The notes under the pieces are model-generated. The model saw nothing but the letters and a program-made list of their open reading frames with translations, ran no database searches and was not told the origin of the DNA. The translations under genes were made by a program, and so were the position numbers. A DNA stretch of 64,000 bases from Paramarasmius palmivorus (Eukaryota; Basidiomycota; Agaricomycetes; Agaricales; Marasmiaceae): contig JAYKXP010000146.1 of the NCBI GenBank assembly GCA_037176845.1, positions 1-64,000 of the forward strand, given 5' to 3'. Positions 1-10,939 of this stretch are shown here, piece by piece (positions within the stretch are counted from its first letter, which is position 1; the number at the start of each line of letters is the position of its first letter).

Positions 1-700
1 GAGTTAGAGGAGTACGTACCGCAAAATTTCATCCCAGTGTTCGTTGGAACATAGCGCGAGATAGATGAGAAGACAGACAGTAAAAAGAAAATGCCACGGA
101 ACCGTGATGGACTAGGAAGAAGATAACGCAACGTTGACTGAAGCGGCTCAGACGCGTCGCGGAACAACCTTGATTGTGAACCACCACCAACACACTCACA
201 AGCACCCGCAGCCACAGTCCGCCACACACATTTTTCGCTGCGAGAGAATACCTCTCTGACTGTTTCACAACGCAAAAACAACAAAAAACTCGAGGATCCT
301 ACCCTGGTAGAATAAAATGCCTTGCCAAGGACTAGTAGTTATCCTGTCATGGTCAGTATATTCACGAAGCTCCAATGCATCTCGAATGAGACTAATTTCA
401 CACCCAAGGTTATAAAAGAAAAACTGACCTTTAGTGAAACAGAGCCACTTCAATAACCCCTAAGTCGTGGGAAAATTTGGCGAACTACCAACCAGGTCGG
501 TTTCTCCCTTCTTCTTAATCAAGCACTAACAGACACAGCTACTTATGCGAGGTCTCTCTTCCGCGTGCCCTCAGTCAAACCAAAATCAACGCGGGAACTA
601 TACTAATCGAAAGCCAATTGGCTATGCCTTAAGGATCGAGAATGGAAGCAGCGTAATTGCGCTAACTCTCTGTATCCTACGGTCACAACACACTAGCCGA
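1..700. repeat. Duplicated 5' flank of the S2-A block
   Basis: No gene is recognised here. The stretch from about 145 to 620 matches 32,560-32,980, and more weakly 43,200-43,500, in the same order. Shared landmarks are a GACGCGTC palindrome, a string related to TTGATTGTGAACCACCACCA, an AAATGCCTTGCCA segment, an AACCAGGTCGG segment and a final TTGGCTATG. In the other two places this flank precedes an S2 or Z gene, so it is probably an old promoter region. Small ORFs here are not conserved between copies. Confidence 0.6.
151..158. promoter_or_regulatory. Conserved GACGCGTC palindrome (MCB-like)
   Basis: GACGCGTC is found at the same relative place in the duplicated upstream regions at 32,567, 43,209 and 50,339, and as ACGCGT inside the inverted segment near 15,904. 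ACGCGT is the core of the yeast MluI cell-cycle box; a regulatory role here is inference. Confidence 0.35.
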
Positions 701-2950
701 GCATGGACGCAACTTTAAACCAGACGCAGATGCAAACGAATACGAAAGGATCTGTGAGCCTTGAAGCACTCCCCGACCCGAGGTGCCTCATCGCGTTCGT
801 GCGCTCCTATCGACCTGTCACAACTCAAGTGATCAAGGGTACCATTCTCCGCGGTACTCGTGATGTCCATTAACAACTCCAGTGATACTCTACTTATAGT
901 CATTTTGATCTTTAGTCGCGTCACATCAACCGCCCAAGTCTTCACAACATCTAAACCCAGGCCAGAAAACTGCAGTTGGATGTCGCTAGACCATCTCCAG
1001 CCGAAAAGAATTTCGTTGAAAACCGTTAGAAATCCCACATTCTCGCTCGGAACCTGATAATCGTGTTTTCTCGAACAGAACCCAAATAGTGAGCATCTAC
1101 CTCAAGGCATTTGGTGACAGATACTGAGAACGTCTGTAAAGACTTTCAACTCTCCGGCATCAAAAAACCTCAACACGACGCTCGAAACCTGCATCTCCGA
1201 AAGGGCGGCGGGTGCAAAGTTTGCCCAATATTTGGGCAACTTTAACGAAGAACCATATCTTATTCTGTGAAAGAGACAAATAACGATCGCTTCTCACATG
1301 TCAGGTACAAGTGTCTTGTTATTATCGACAAAGCATCCTCCAGCTCAATCGTCAAATTGTTCTAGGCCGTCCGAAACGTAGCTCAGCTTTCTTTCCGGAT
1401 AAAACAACAACAAGCAGCTGCCTGCACGACACTAATCCGAGGAATGTGAGGCGCATCAAAGGCGTCGAAGTGCCTACTTACCCGTGGATTCCTTTAGCTC
1501 GGGTGTTTCTCACCCATAAAACGCACACCGAACCAGCACTTCTACATGTTTCTCCGCGAATCAGGTAAGTTTCATCATCTTCATAGTAGCGAACGATACG
1601 CTGACTAGTACGTCATCCCAGAGGAAGAATTATGGTACGACTCCAGCTCATAAACAGTCCCGAAACCAACAACCAGGAAATTTTTGTGAAGAAGTTCTCT
1701 TAGGCTTATCCTACAAACCTTCACTTCTAACCGATGCGCTGTGGACATGATTAATTCCCGTCGCTCCATCTTCGAATTCAAGTACGACCTCCCTTCAAAC
1801 TCCGAGGTGAATACTCCTCAAGGTCTACTTATATCCATCCCGCCGCCCTTACTTCTGACGACGAAACAACTCTGGACATCCTGGGCTCTTCGCCCGAACA
1901 TTTTTTGTCGTATGATTATACCGTGAACGAATATGGTGGGTATCATCCATACTCGCCAGAGTGCAGGATACGGGACCGCGCATATCGAACGAAGTCGTCT
2001 GAAACTGCATCCAAGGACGACCACGATCGTTCGCTTGCGACATTGCAGGAGTTTGACGATAACTTATACCTCCACAGAAGTACAAGCGAATATCCCCATT
2101 CTCTGCGTCCATCATTTTTGTCTTTGAGCTGACCAGTATTTCTGCATAATGGGAAAATCTGTTGTCTGATGCAGAATAGCGACGAGGTCGAAGTGCACGA
2201 AGGGATGAAATAAATACAGCACAATCAGCAGCCACGTGTATTATACGGCATGTTATGCCAAGTCATTTTCAGCACTTTCCTTCGGTCTATGTGCGTTTCT
2301 TTCGTTAGCGCAGTCCCTACGACAGCTACCTGAACGCGCCCGAAACCCTGCCTGCCTACTGCATGGATGCATGTTAACTTATAAACAGCACGTTGCACAA
2401 TCGCATACTCACTTAGAGAAGCGGAATTGTGCGTTACCCGTCGACACACCTACTCTGAACTAGGTGATGAACATGTAGTCCGATTTCTGACCACAAAGCG
2501 CTACTATGAGCGAGTGTAAATGACCATATGTTCACTCCTAAAATGCGCATCGTATATCTAACATCTCATCTGCGATTCTGAAGCAGATGCACAACACTTC
2601 GAATCTCTCCTTCATTCACTTCTCAGGCGGTTTCCTAGCTCTGAAAACCCCGTCAAAGACAAGTAACAAGGAGCAATTCCTGCTTAATCCGGCGATGCAG
2701 ATAGAAGTAACAATCTATCTTCGGTTCAACGCCTCCAACACAGAATCGTTGAAATGGAGCGAGCGCCACCTAACACGTTCTCGCCCATGTTTGTGCGCGG
2801 AATACTATCGACCACTGTACAATATCGCATAGACGGCTTCATAAAATATGGCTGCTCAGTTTTCAAGATGTCTAGGAGTGAAGAAAAGTAGTCATAAGGT
2901 ATGAATCATTCACTTGAGAGCGACATTCACATATTCTTTGCTCCGGCATA
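700..2950 (+). pseudogene. S2-A, decayed copy of the S2 subfamily
   Basis: This is a disrupted relative of the S1 family. It aligns along its length with S2-C (32.9-35.3 kb) and more weakly with S2-B (20.2-22.7 kb). Recognisable pieces are a kinase-N-lobe-like exon near 1,200-1,310 that encodes a relative of FNEEPYLIL, an NVAQL-like segment near 1,370, and a YLFIPPP / TSWALRP / FWSFD-like exon near 1,820-2,130. A Y-like tail near 2,590-2,950 follows. Frameshifts and stops occur in every block, often as extra single bases relative to S2-C. No continuous reading is possible, so it is called a pseudogene. Confidence 0.6.
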
Positions 2951-3760
2951 GCGTCTCACTGAGTTCCAACTTCTTATTGTATTGGTAATGTACACCTAAC
3001 AAGCGAGATTTGAGGCGTGAATGATAAAGTTCTTCGGAAGACATAACAAGCCCAGGCACGGACAGATCACGTATATCCAGCCCCTAGAGTGAGGTTCTAT
3101 AGAGGTCCGAAGGACAAATCAGTATGGGGTACGAAGCAGGTGGGTTCGAAGAACACACCGCAGAAAGCTTGGACTACGTTTCTAGGTCCTTCAAGCGAGT
3201 GAAAGCGCATTGAATCGCATCGAGTGTCGGTGATACTGACATCTATTGAGTCTTAATTCGAACGCAGACGCAAAGAAAAGGAATGAAAATGCTCACCTAG
3301 TTATCGGTAAACAGCTCGCCAAACCAGCAGGTGCGAATTGATATCGGACGGCGAAATAGCATATCCACCGTGGGAAGACTAACTTCTCAAGAGTGCAAGA
3401 GCTATACGGAAAAGGTAGAGCGTAGTAGTGTGTGCGAGACAGTGAAGGGAGCTTAGCGGCGATATCTTCTCAGCATACGGCTTGTAGAGAACGTGGAGTG
3501 GACACTGTAGACTGTCGAGTCTCAAACACATCGCGAAGAAAGGTTTTCTCTCTGCATTGCAAAGAGATCCGAAATATGACGCTTTCGCTTCCTGGAGGAC
3601 ACAGGCGTGGATATGTTGGCGCGGTTATATTTGTGTCCTCTGTGCAGAGGATGTTTGGAAGGGCCTATGGAGTCTTGAAAAGTCTTGTTGGAGGACGGAG
3701 GAATGGTTTAGAGCTGGAAGTTTTGAAGGTGCTGTCAGTGTTTGAATGGTGAGGAAGCAA
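2950..3760 (-). pseudogene. X copy (between S2-A and S1-A)
   Basis: This is a degenerate copy of the minus-strand X family. Read on the minus strand it has the X landmarks in order: a 5' part near 3,760-3,430, a donor like GTGAGCATTTTC near 3,290, a short middle exon with a GTACGT/GTATGT donor near 3,180, and a 3' exon ending near the GTACATTACC/TGTACA motif around 2,985. The same copy occupies the same slot in the B block (22.7-23.3 kb) and the C block (35.3-36.1 kb). No function is recognised. Confidence 0.45.
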
Positions 3761-4173
3761 AACAAATTAATAATCGTCGGCACGAAGTAAAAGCCGTACC
3801 ACTTGGCCCACTAAGGTCGACAGAGGTAAGAGATGGCAGATAACTGAAAAGGACGGAGAATCGTATCAATGATCTTGGGTAACCGCGTTAACACCTATTA
3901 GGCGACTCAAGCTCCCGGCGTCTTGCCTCTTTCCATACATGGTCCAGTAGGCATGAGCCTGATTCGCACTACTATCGCTAGCCTATATCGACATCACCCT
4001 TACAGCATTGCCATAGAAATTCCCACACAGTCCGAACCAAGAGGTAACCACACACAAAATGTTGTTCTCTACGACATCACCATGAAGTGCTCTTCGTCCA
4101 CGCCAACAGAAATATCAACCTCATAGATTTTAGTCTACGTACGCCCATTCCATTCCACAACCCCCATCATTAC
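3760..4173 (+). promoter_or_regulatory. Duplicated upstream region of S1-A
   Basis: This stretch is shared with the regions upstream of S1-B (23,330-23,733) and S1-C (36,050-36,444), and in part with that of S1-D (50,210-50,616). Shared elements include AAGCCGTACCACTTGG, GACAGAGGTAAGAGATGGCA, an ACGCGT-like element (ACCGCGT here, apparently by one inserted base) and GCATGAGCCTGATTCGCACT from position 3,951. No ORF is conserved across the copies, which fits a non-coding 5' region. Confidence 0.45.
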
Positions 4174-6690
4174 CATGAGCCTTATCCACAGCGCTCTGGT
4201 TTTACTATCTAATCTGATGGACACTGTACAAATCCAATCCGCATATACAACAACTGCTATGGTCCGCAGAGTGTTGTATCTAACTACACAAAGGAATGTG
4301 AAAAAAGCGGACTAAAACAGGAGACGATGTGAGGTTCATTCTGTCCTGTCCCTCGTAGTTTTGAGGGCTATTACCCCTCGATCATCTTAGGCTCTATGCT
4401 ACAACCGTGAGTCAAAACTGGCAACGTGTGGAATCGAGAGGAGACCATCGAGCTAACCGCGACGAACTCGGTTCAGAAGAAGCAATATATCATCCAGCAA
4501 TGAGAGAGCACTAGGAAATTAATTGGCTAAAAGTAATGCTCAGCGCGTAAGCTTCAGCATCGCTAGGCTAGAGAGTGGCAGAGAAATCGGACACCGAATT
4601 TCTCAATCTTCGTCAAACGTATTACGACTGGGTCCCGATTGTCCCTCAAAGTCAGTATTTCAGCATATCCACAAACTGCATGCTCCTATCGCTGACACAT
4701 CATTCTCCAATAGCCATACAAGAAGAATTTTGACCACTTAATCGGGCCGAACTCAAAGTATCACAATTGCCCTCGAGCTTCTCGAGACATCAAAGTTTAT
4801 ACCGACACTCCTTAGGAAATAGCTAATGTATGCACAAAATCTTATGGCTATAACGATAAATGAACGAGGGGGTTTTTACCGGCGAGTTCTGTATTCTCTG
4901 ATGGTTGTTTATCCTTTCTGGAAAAATGTGTAACGGTCTTCATACATGCTTTCGACAGCGCTCATCCCACAGCACGTAGTATCCGCGACAGAGCGCCATC
5001 GACTTTACTGGCCACTCTTGTTACTCGTACTTTCCCACCATGGACTGTCTAATCAAACTCTATGACATATATTCTCATCCTATTCTCCAGTTCGGCAGAA
5101 TGCAGAAGGAAGCTCGTCAGTGGGGAACCTTGTACGGCTCCTTACCCATCATCGGGCAACCTAAGACTAACAGTACTACACTCAAGCAACTATGGTTGAC
5201 CCAAGAACCGCGGCACTTCAAAAAGAACATACCTCGAGCTTCCCCTCCTACATCCGTATCATGCGAGCGACCACGGAACACAATGCCCAACATCCATTCC
5301 ACCACCTCCCCTCCAAACATATAGCAACAATGACACCATCTTTTGAATAACCTCACAGAACATTCCCCGCTCGGACTATCCTCACAGGAATGTCGCTTCG
5401 CTTCTCAGATTCGAACAACCCCTGCAACGAACATCATAACCTGTCCTGTCATCCCTTCCCTGGTGTGATATACAATCGCGCTCGCGAATATCAGACTAGA
5501 TGCCGGGTGCCAGAAAGTGCATTATGGAGTTTTGGAAGGTGCAGGGTAGATTTCCTGAAGGAATGAAGGAGAGACAGGTTGTAGGATGACGGGCTCGGTG
5601 CGGTATGTTAGCTAAAGCTGGGCTTTGATGTTGCAGACTGACCAGGGTATAGGTTTACTGTCACGGGGCGGAGATCAAACCTTCAGGAATAGAGCTCGGG
5701 TATCCGTTGTATCCTGGAGGAAATTGGGACTTTTTTTGTTATTCTGCGGAATCAATGCTCGCTCAGGCAACGACAGCGTGTTCCGCCGACTCGGATTCAA
5801 ATGAGAAGATTGGGAGGATTATGGGTAACTTTGGTGTTTGTCATTTGACCTTCGTGACTTGGCCTAGGTATACATACGGTTTCATTCTTCCGCCGTAAAA
5901 CGCACTGCACCGCACCAGAACCCAATAGCCCCCCGAAGGTCTGTCCTATTCGTACGATACCTGTTCCCCGTCCATCGGATACGAAACCATCTGAATCTTG
6001 TTGGAAGGAAGAATACTTTATGTCCATCAATCCCCCGTGGCAAGAATGGTGCCTGAGCTTGAACAGGTGCATTTAGGATTACCATCTTTTACTTTCAGGA
6101 TAGACTCTTGGGACACCTCCTGGTCTCTTGGTCATTATGACGCCGTTCAGAAACTCCACGTCTCCGAAGGCTTTGACTCTACCACGACGGACTTTGCGCT
6201 TTCACTCAGCTTTCCTATCCTCAAACTCACCGGGGACCAGCATCGATTTGAAGACCTCGGAGTATCGAGTTCCAGTTCATTGAGGCAATTTGCAGATAAT
6301 CTCAAAACCAGAGGTTCGTTTAAATTATCTCACCTCAATTCTATCCTGACACTAAATCAACAGGTGCACGTTTAATCACCAAGGCTAAAGTTGGATTTGG
6401 TACAAAGAACTTTGACATGGCGGTCGTATCTCCGGAGGAAACGTCTTCAACAGGACTTACCGGATGGTTCAAGGATGTGTCAAGTGTTCGTAGAAGAATT
6501 GGGAAAGCTCGAGGAGAGAGGTGATGATTTCTTTACCGATATGTTTTGTACTTTTTTGAAGTAATAATCACTACGATTACAGCCTTCAAGCCTTGGAATG
6601 AGTGTCCTGCGTAGATATCGATTTGATGATTCCCAAGCGATGCGATTGACCGCCAGTCGTCCGAATTTGTACCAGCTTTCAAAGATGCCG
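4174..6690 (+). pseudogene. S1-A, pseudogene with its own C-terminus
   Basis: This decayed S1 copy is collinear with the intact S1-C. The start context CATCATTACCATG is kept at 4,174, but exon 1 meets a stop within 20 codons. The WVDPRTG exon (about 5,190-5,620) and the SWLAQAH exon (about 5,650-5,825) carry several indels. The module exon is best kept: 5,998-6,330 encodes VPELEQVHLGLPSF and EGFDSTTTDFALSLSFP. After the conserved GT...CAG boundary at about 6,362 the sequence no longer resembles the other S1 tails. It reads ARLITKAKVGFGTKNF and FKDVSSVRRRIGKARG to about 6,521, then an intron, then a short terminal exon. The Q element follows. Confidence 0.75.
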
Positions 6691-6839
6691 CCATGACAAC
6701 TACTTAAACGTTAGACCACCACGTTCCCCACCATGTTCCTCAACAATATCGGACCTCAGAAAACCATGGATAGCCCAACACAATAATCCGTCAATGCAAC
6801 CATCCGAGTACGTATACCCAGTGGTCCAAAACATGTTTA

Positions 6840-7270
6840 CGGCGTGTATTGGGCTGTATGTCCACCTCTCTTCGCCCACCTCCAGATATCGATGCTGACT
6901 CTGTACTGCAGCTAACTCTCTCTGCCGCATCGCAATCTCTCGTTCCCTTCGTTCTGCCTCTGCGGCTTGCGCCTACGCAGTCTTCTTTAGTTCCCTGGCC
7001 TTGCTCTATCTTCCAGCCCATCCGACAACATACCTGCTTCTCCTCTTGTTCTCCTTGCGTTCAGCATCACCCACCTCCTCACATTAACCTACTTAAAAGG
7101 CGTACACTTTGCCTACTGGAGTATCAGAGCCGATATGGCGCGTATCACGGACCACTACTACGAGCTAGCAGACGACGGAGGAGCAGTGACGCGGACGACT
7201 GGTCCAAAAGGATTTTGGGTTCCTGTATTGTTGGGTACGTAGACTTGCCCAGAAACCTCGACTAAAACTC
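6840..7270 (+). pseudogene. Q copy 1 (Y-like membrane-protein fragment)
   Basis: This copy matches the better-kept one at 58,707-58,990. Both share segments like CTAGTTCCC(A/T)GGCCTTGCTCTAT, a run encoding a hydrophobic stretch, then a region equivalent to GALYAHFAYRSIRTNMAHI and HYELADDG, then GGTCCAAAAGGATTTTGGGT. An ORF at 6,849-7,265 runs through it, but the frame that matches the hydrophobic protein in copy 2 is broken here. It probably derives from the same ancestor as Y, whose copies keep an ALEP-R-YRA-like piece at the corresponding place. No function is recognised. Confidence 0.45.
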
Positions 7271-7720
7271 GAAACATGATTTTTGACAGACAGTCAAAAG
7301 CCCAACCACCGGCGTATGGTCGCATCTTGGTCACATCCCCATCTCAGCGTAGGTCAGGCATTGCATGAGTACGTGTAAGGAGCATGCGAGGAGGTACGTT
7401 GGGTACGTAGGCCTAGGTATGTACGCAAGGTGCTTCGATTAATTAAAGATGATTTCGACATAAAGGACCCAACGACCGGCGTATCATGATGGTCACATCC
7501 CTCTAGGCATCGCGTCGATGCTTACGCGTAGGTACTCCCATTCAAACTCGAAACCTCGAACGGATAGCGCTCCAAACGACGGAATACCAGCCCTATACAC
7601 GCGAAGATTTGGGTTTAGTGTTCTCGGTGAGGAAAGCTGGAGGTATGAGTTCAGGTGGATTAGGGTATTTACCTATAAGGAGTTGTAGGATGTAGGGTAA
7701 GAATAGGTTTCGGATGGACA
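7215..7720. repeat. Segment duplicated at 58,985-59,350, with a local internal duplication
   Basis: From CTTGCCCAGAAACCTCGAC onward this region is nearly identical to 59,018-59,170 and continues to match, more weakly, to about 59,350. Relative to that copy, 7,385-7,540 holds an extra partial repeat in which CCGGCGTAT and GGTCACATCCC appear a second time. No coding potential is supported. Confidence 0.6.
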
Positions 7721-8700
7721 ATCGAACCCGCGATATAGAGGTTTTTTTTGGATTTCCAGCGAGTAGAATGATCTCTTGGGCTGGTACGATATTGCAAGAG
7801 ACGTAACAAGTTGCCACCTACATCGATCTACAGTACCATGCATTCGCGTTCCTCTCGAGCTCCAGGTCAACGTTTTGTCCCTGTTACAGCACTGGCACGC
7901 TGACATTGGAAGTTGGGCAAATAAAGTAGAAACGACTTGACCGGTACCGCTCAATCATCCAGCGCCATTGCACTTTCCCCTCTATCGGGACTAACTGCGT
8001 CCCAACTGTCTTATTCACCCAAGTCACTTTAAAACATTCGAGCCCCAAACCACAAAGAAAGAACCTACCGCAGGGAGGGGAAAAAAAAAAAAAACAGTCT
8101 ACACGCCGATACCGCCAAGTAAGAAGCCATCACTTGTGAGCCCTCATCCAACGCTCTTCCCAAGAGATGTAGTTGTGTTGCTTGTAATAGGCTAATAGCT
8201 GGGGGTAATATCGACCCGAAGCTTGGAGCTGGGAATATGAGGCTTGGAACGGTCGACGACCGATTGTAATAGTTGGCAAACTAAGGGCGGGAGTTGGAAG
8301 TCGTGCTTAGGCGAGGATGTGGATGTACGTTTGGACCGATAGTGGAGACCAGTACTGTATATATATTTCGACTTGAACCAAGAGGCAGCGTTTGGAGTCT
8401 GCAGCTCAGAAATTGGAGTTATCGTTCAGTTTGAACATCTTACTCCATGGCGTTGCTATTGGGTTGTGACGCGTTGGACGGTTGAGGGGCCAGGACAGTA
8501 GCTTGTTTGTTTACCCAATGTGAGCGATGTAGCTTTCCAACACAAGGAGGATAAACTAGCTCCCCTCAGGACTCCTTCGTCACATTAATGATGCGAATTT
8601 GGATGTTGGTATCGCTCTCGATTGAATTTCTGAGTCGGATGTTTGAAGGGCTCTGAGCACTCGATAGGATTCTATTGAGGGGTGAGACTTGGGGTGTGTT
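7720..8700. other. No gene recognised; A14 run at 8,081
   Basis: Nothing in this stretch is shared clearly with the other copies. It contains a run of 14 A at 8,081-8,094 and short AT-rich patches. The minus-strand ORFs at 7,593-7,954 have no recognisable motifs and are probably chance. Confidence 0.4.
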
Positions 8701-9078
8701 TTTTAAACGAGAGAGCTGGTGAGTACTAGATTTCCGGAGGACTCGTGAAATTTAAAGACCGCGGCTTGAGACACACGATAGTTTGCGTAGCTGGTGGTCT
8801 AAAAAGGGCTGGTGAAGGCTGGTGGTAAGAGAGAAAGAGGGGGCAGATCCGAGAAAGAGCCGCGTCGGATTTATCGCCGAAACACCTTGACCTGCACCAC
8901 CTCCAACGACATCTCTCGGAGTTCTGCTTTCTTATGCTCTGTGATTCCTTCCCATATTCCTTCGAACTAATGAACGCCATAGCATAAAAGGTGATATGTA
9001 CGGCTTCCAAGTCTCATCAACCCACCAACTGACTCGACATCCTCATTCCTAGTTTATCAACAAGAACACTTGACGACA
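8700..9078. promoter_or_regulatory. Upstream region of P copy 1, duplicated at 56,340-56,850
   Basis: Shared strings with the P copy 2 flank are GAGCCGCGTCGGA, TTATCGCCGAAACACCTTGACC, TGTACGGCTTGCA/CCA and ACACAAAATCCAACACC. Conservation in a non-coding context suggests the promoter of P. Confidence 0.4.
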
Positions 9079-9409
9079 ATGTCTACCCACACAAAATCCA
9101 ACACCGATAAATCTACGTCGAAGAAAACATGTCTGCGCGGTGTATCATTTATTAGTATGTTCTAAAATCTCCTTCTCCCATTTTTTCCGCTAAACGGCTT
9201 TGACAACAGCTTTCACTCCAACACAGACCTTCCAAGCTCCCTACTGCTCTTCCTCTCTGCGCAGCCATTCCTCTCGCCTACCACTTCCCCTCGTCACCAC
9301 TAGCAACACCTACCTCCTCATAGCACCGTACTCCCGAGGAGCTTCCTACGTCCTCTCAGAGCATTCCAGTCGTGACGCGTTCCGTGGAATGCTACGAGGC
9401 AGATCGTGA
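9079..9409 (+). CDS. P copy 1, short unrecognised ORF with one intron
   Basis: Exons 9,079-9,154 and 9,210-9,409 are joined by a 55-nt GT-AG intron and give an open 91-residue reading from ATG to TGA. It starts MSTHTKSNTDKSTSKK and holds LPLVTTSNTYLLIAPYSR. P copy 2 (56.9-57.1 kb) keeps LPLVTTSTTYLLTPPYPEA in the same frame, which is the main support for this frame. P copy 2 diverges after that and extends further, so copy 1 may be a truncated remnant whose downstream homology (9,439-9,900) is out of frame. No domain or signal peptide is recognised. Confidence 0.35.
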
Positions 9410-10000
9410 AGCTCAGCTGAGCTATCACAAGCTTTGTCATGACCGCGACGCACTGTTGCGAGGGGAAATGGCTCAATTTGGACCCTGAAGGCATAGTATT
9501 TCACAAACTATTGGAGGACTACACCGATGGATCTGTGAAGCCGTGTAATATGAGCCGGAGAGTCTTGACGAGCGATACACACCTCAAACGATGCATTTCG
9601 ATTTCCCAGCAATCCCGGGCTCAATGGTACTTTGGCTTTTTAACAAAGGCCAACAGAAGACATGGTGCGTTGTCAAACTGACCCCGTCTATTAAATTTTC
9701 AACTGAAAAATTGTAGCACAGGTGCTCGAGCTAAAGTTCCTCATACATGGAAGCTCAAGATGCCCGGGAATTATCTCGAGATTCACATCTTTCCATCCTA
9801 TTCCTCTCGCCTCAGTATACAAAGTAATACAACGTGTACAGCTGGCCCCAAAGTTGCGCTCTGTATCGATTCGGAAATGCTCTGAGTCCCATACCAGACT
9901 AGGGTCTCGTGGAGTGGGGAAACATGGATCGTGACATTTGGTCTAGGCAAATGTCGAATTGCCGGGGATACGTAGAGTGGTCACTATTCTCAGTGCCACT
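9410..10000 (+). pseudogene. Decayed 3' part of P copy 1
   Basis: The piece at 9,440-9,930 matches the 3' exons of P copy 2 at 57,150-57,540: a GGAAATGGCWCAATTTGGA segment, a TCAAACGA-GCATT segment, and an exon beginning CAGGTGCTCGAGCT that encodes VLELKF. Stops and frame changes separate it from the 5' part. Confidence 0.4.
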
Positions 10001-10740
10001 CTACATCGAGGAGACTGCGTTGAGCTTGGGTCTACGCTGCTAGTCTCTAGCGGACTCATGTCTCTCCAGTCGGCATTCCTAGTCTTGCCAGGTGGCTCAT
10101 CTCGACATCCAGACGGCCTCAATTGGTGCATTGTTGGATCGCGACAAATCCTCACTTGCTGCGATATTGGTAGTTCGGGATTCTGGTTCTTCCATGAACT
10201 ACTCCTTCCTCTACTATCCTCACCTCTGTACATTTTCATTCGCGAGGGCATCCTCCGGCCGCAATGCTCCCTTGCCGAAGGTAGCCAGGCTCGCGCACAG
10301 AAACTACTACCGGTTCTCGTTGGGGATTCGGAGATCTAGGTCGTTCTTCTGCATACGAGGATGGCCTTTTACCGCGGTTCAACCACAACATCACCGTCGA
10401 TTTGTCATGCAGCTCTTTACTTTGTCGCCGAGCTACATTTGATCACCCACTCACCTGCTTTTTATGTACAGGACAGGCTATTTCTTCCAGGCTTTAGCTG
10501 CTGAAGGCCGTCTGCGCGGTGGTAACACGGTGCATGGCTTTAGTGTTGCGTTGTTTCCTCGCATTCCGCTCGAGCTCCCCCAGCCTTTCTCCTGGAACGG
10601 AATTACCAAGTTCACCCTGACCTTCCAGACGTCAAACGAAGCGTCGATTCTTCGTACCTTCTGTCAACCACAGCCTGGCATATCGGCAGCAAAGACACTT
10701 GCAAGGCCCACCATGAGATTCCGGATAGGCCTCTAGAGTG
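10000..10740 (+). other. Unrecognised stretch with two overlapping ORFs
   Basis: ORFs at 10,092-10,442 and 10,464-10,736 are open in plausible frames, the second with a WNGITKFTLTFQTSNEA segment. They have no recognisable domain and no copy elsewhere in the window. This could be a remnant of a non-array gene or chance. Confidence 0.2.
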
Positions 10741-10922
10741 AAGAAATCACGCCATGGTCTGCGTTGGAATGGCCCGAGAAGAGGTGGAAGGTAGGGCTTC
10801 AAACGAGGAAGCTTGAAGAGCTTTTTGGAGTCCAGATCGAGCGTAGAAGTAGGGGTGTATGTTGGTGTGCAAAAGGCGAGGAGCAAATCAAGTGCCTGCC
10901 GGTAGCTGCCGGCCGGCCCCAT
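10632..10922 (-). pseudogene. W-like remnant upstream of Y-a
   Basis: A minus-strand ORF of 96 codons sits in the slot that W copies occupy elsewhere, immediately upstream of and divergent from a Y copy. Position is the main evidence; sequence similarity to the other W regions is weak. No function is recognised. Confidence 0.2.
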
Positions 10923-10939
10923 CTTGGTGACGACTTCCT

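Noticed and set aside
715..1038. Minus-strand ORF of 107 codons in S2-A
   Set aside because: The paralogous region at 33.25-33.42 kb supports the plus-strand reading (KSQARKLPLDVAGPSQ); the antisense frame is not kept.
1..6700. Repeat-induced point mutation as the cause of decay
   Set aside because: Differences between the A and C blocks include many single-base gains and mixed substitutions rather than an obvious C-to-T pattern. A formal index could not be computed here.
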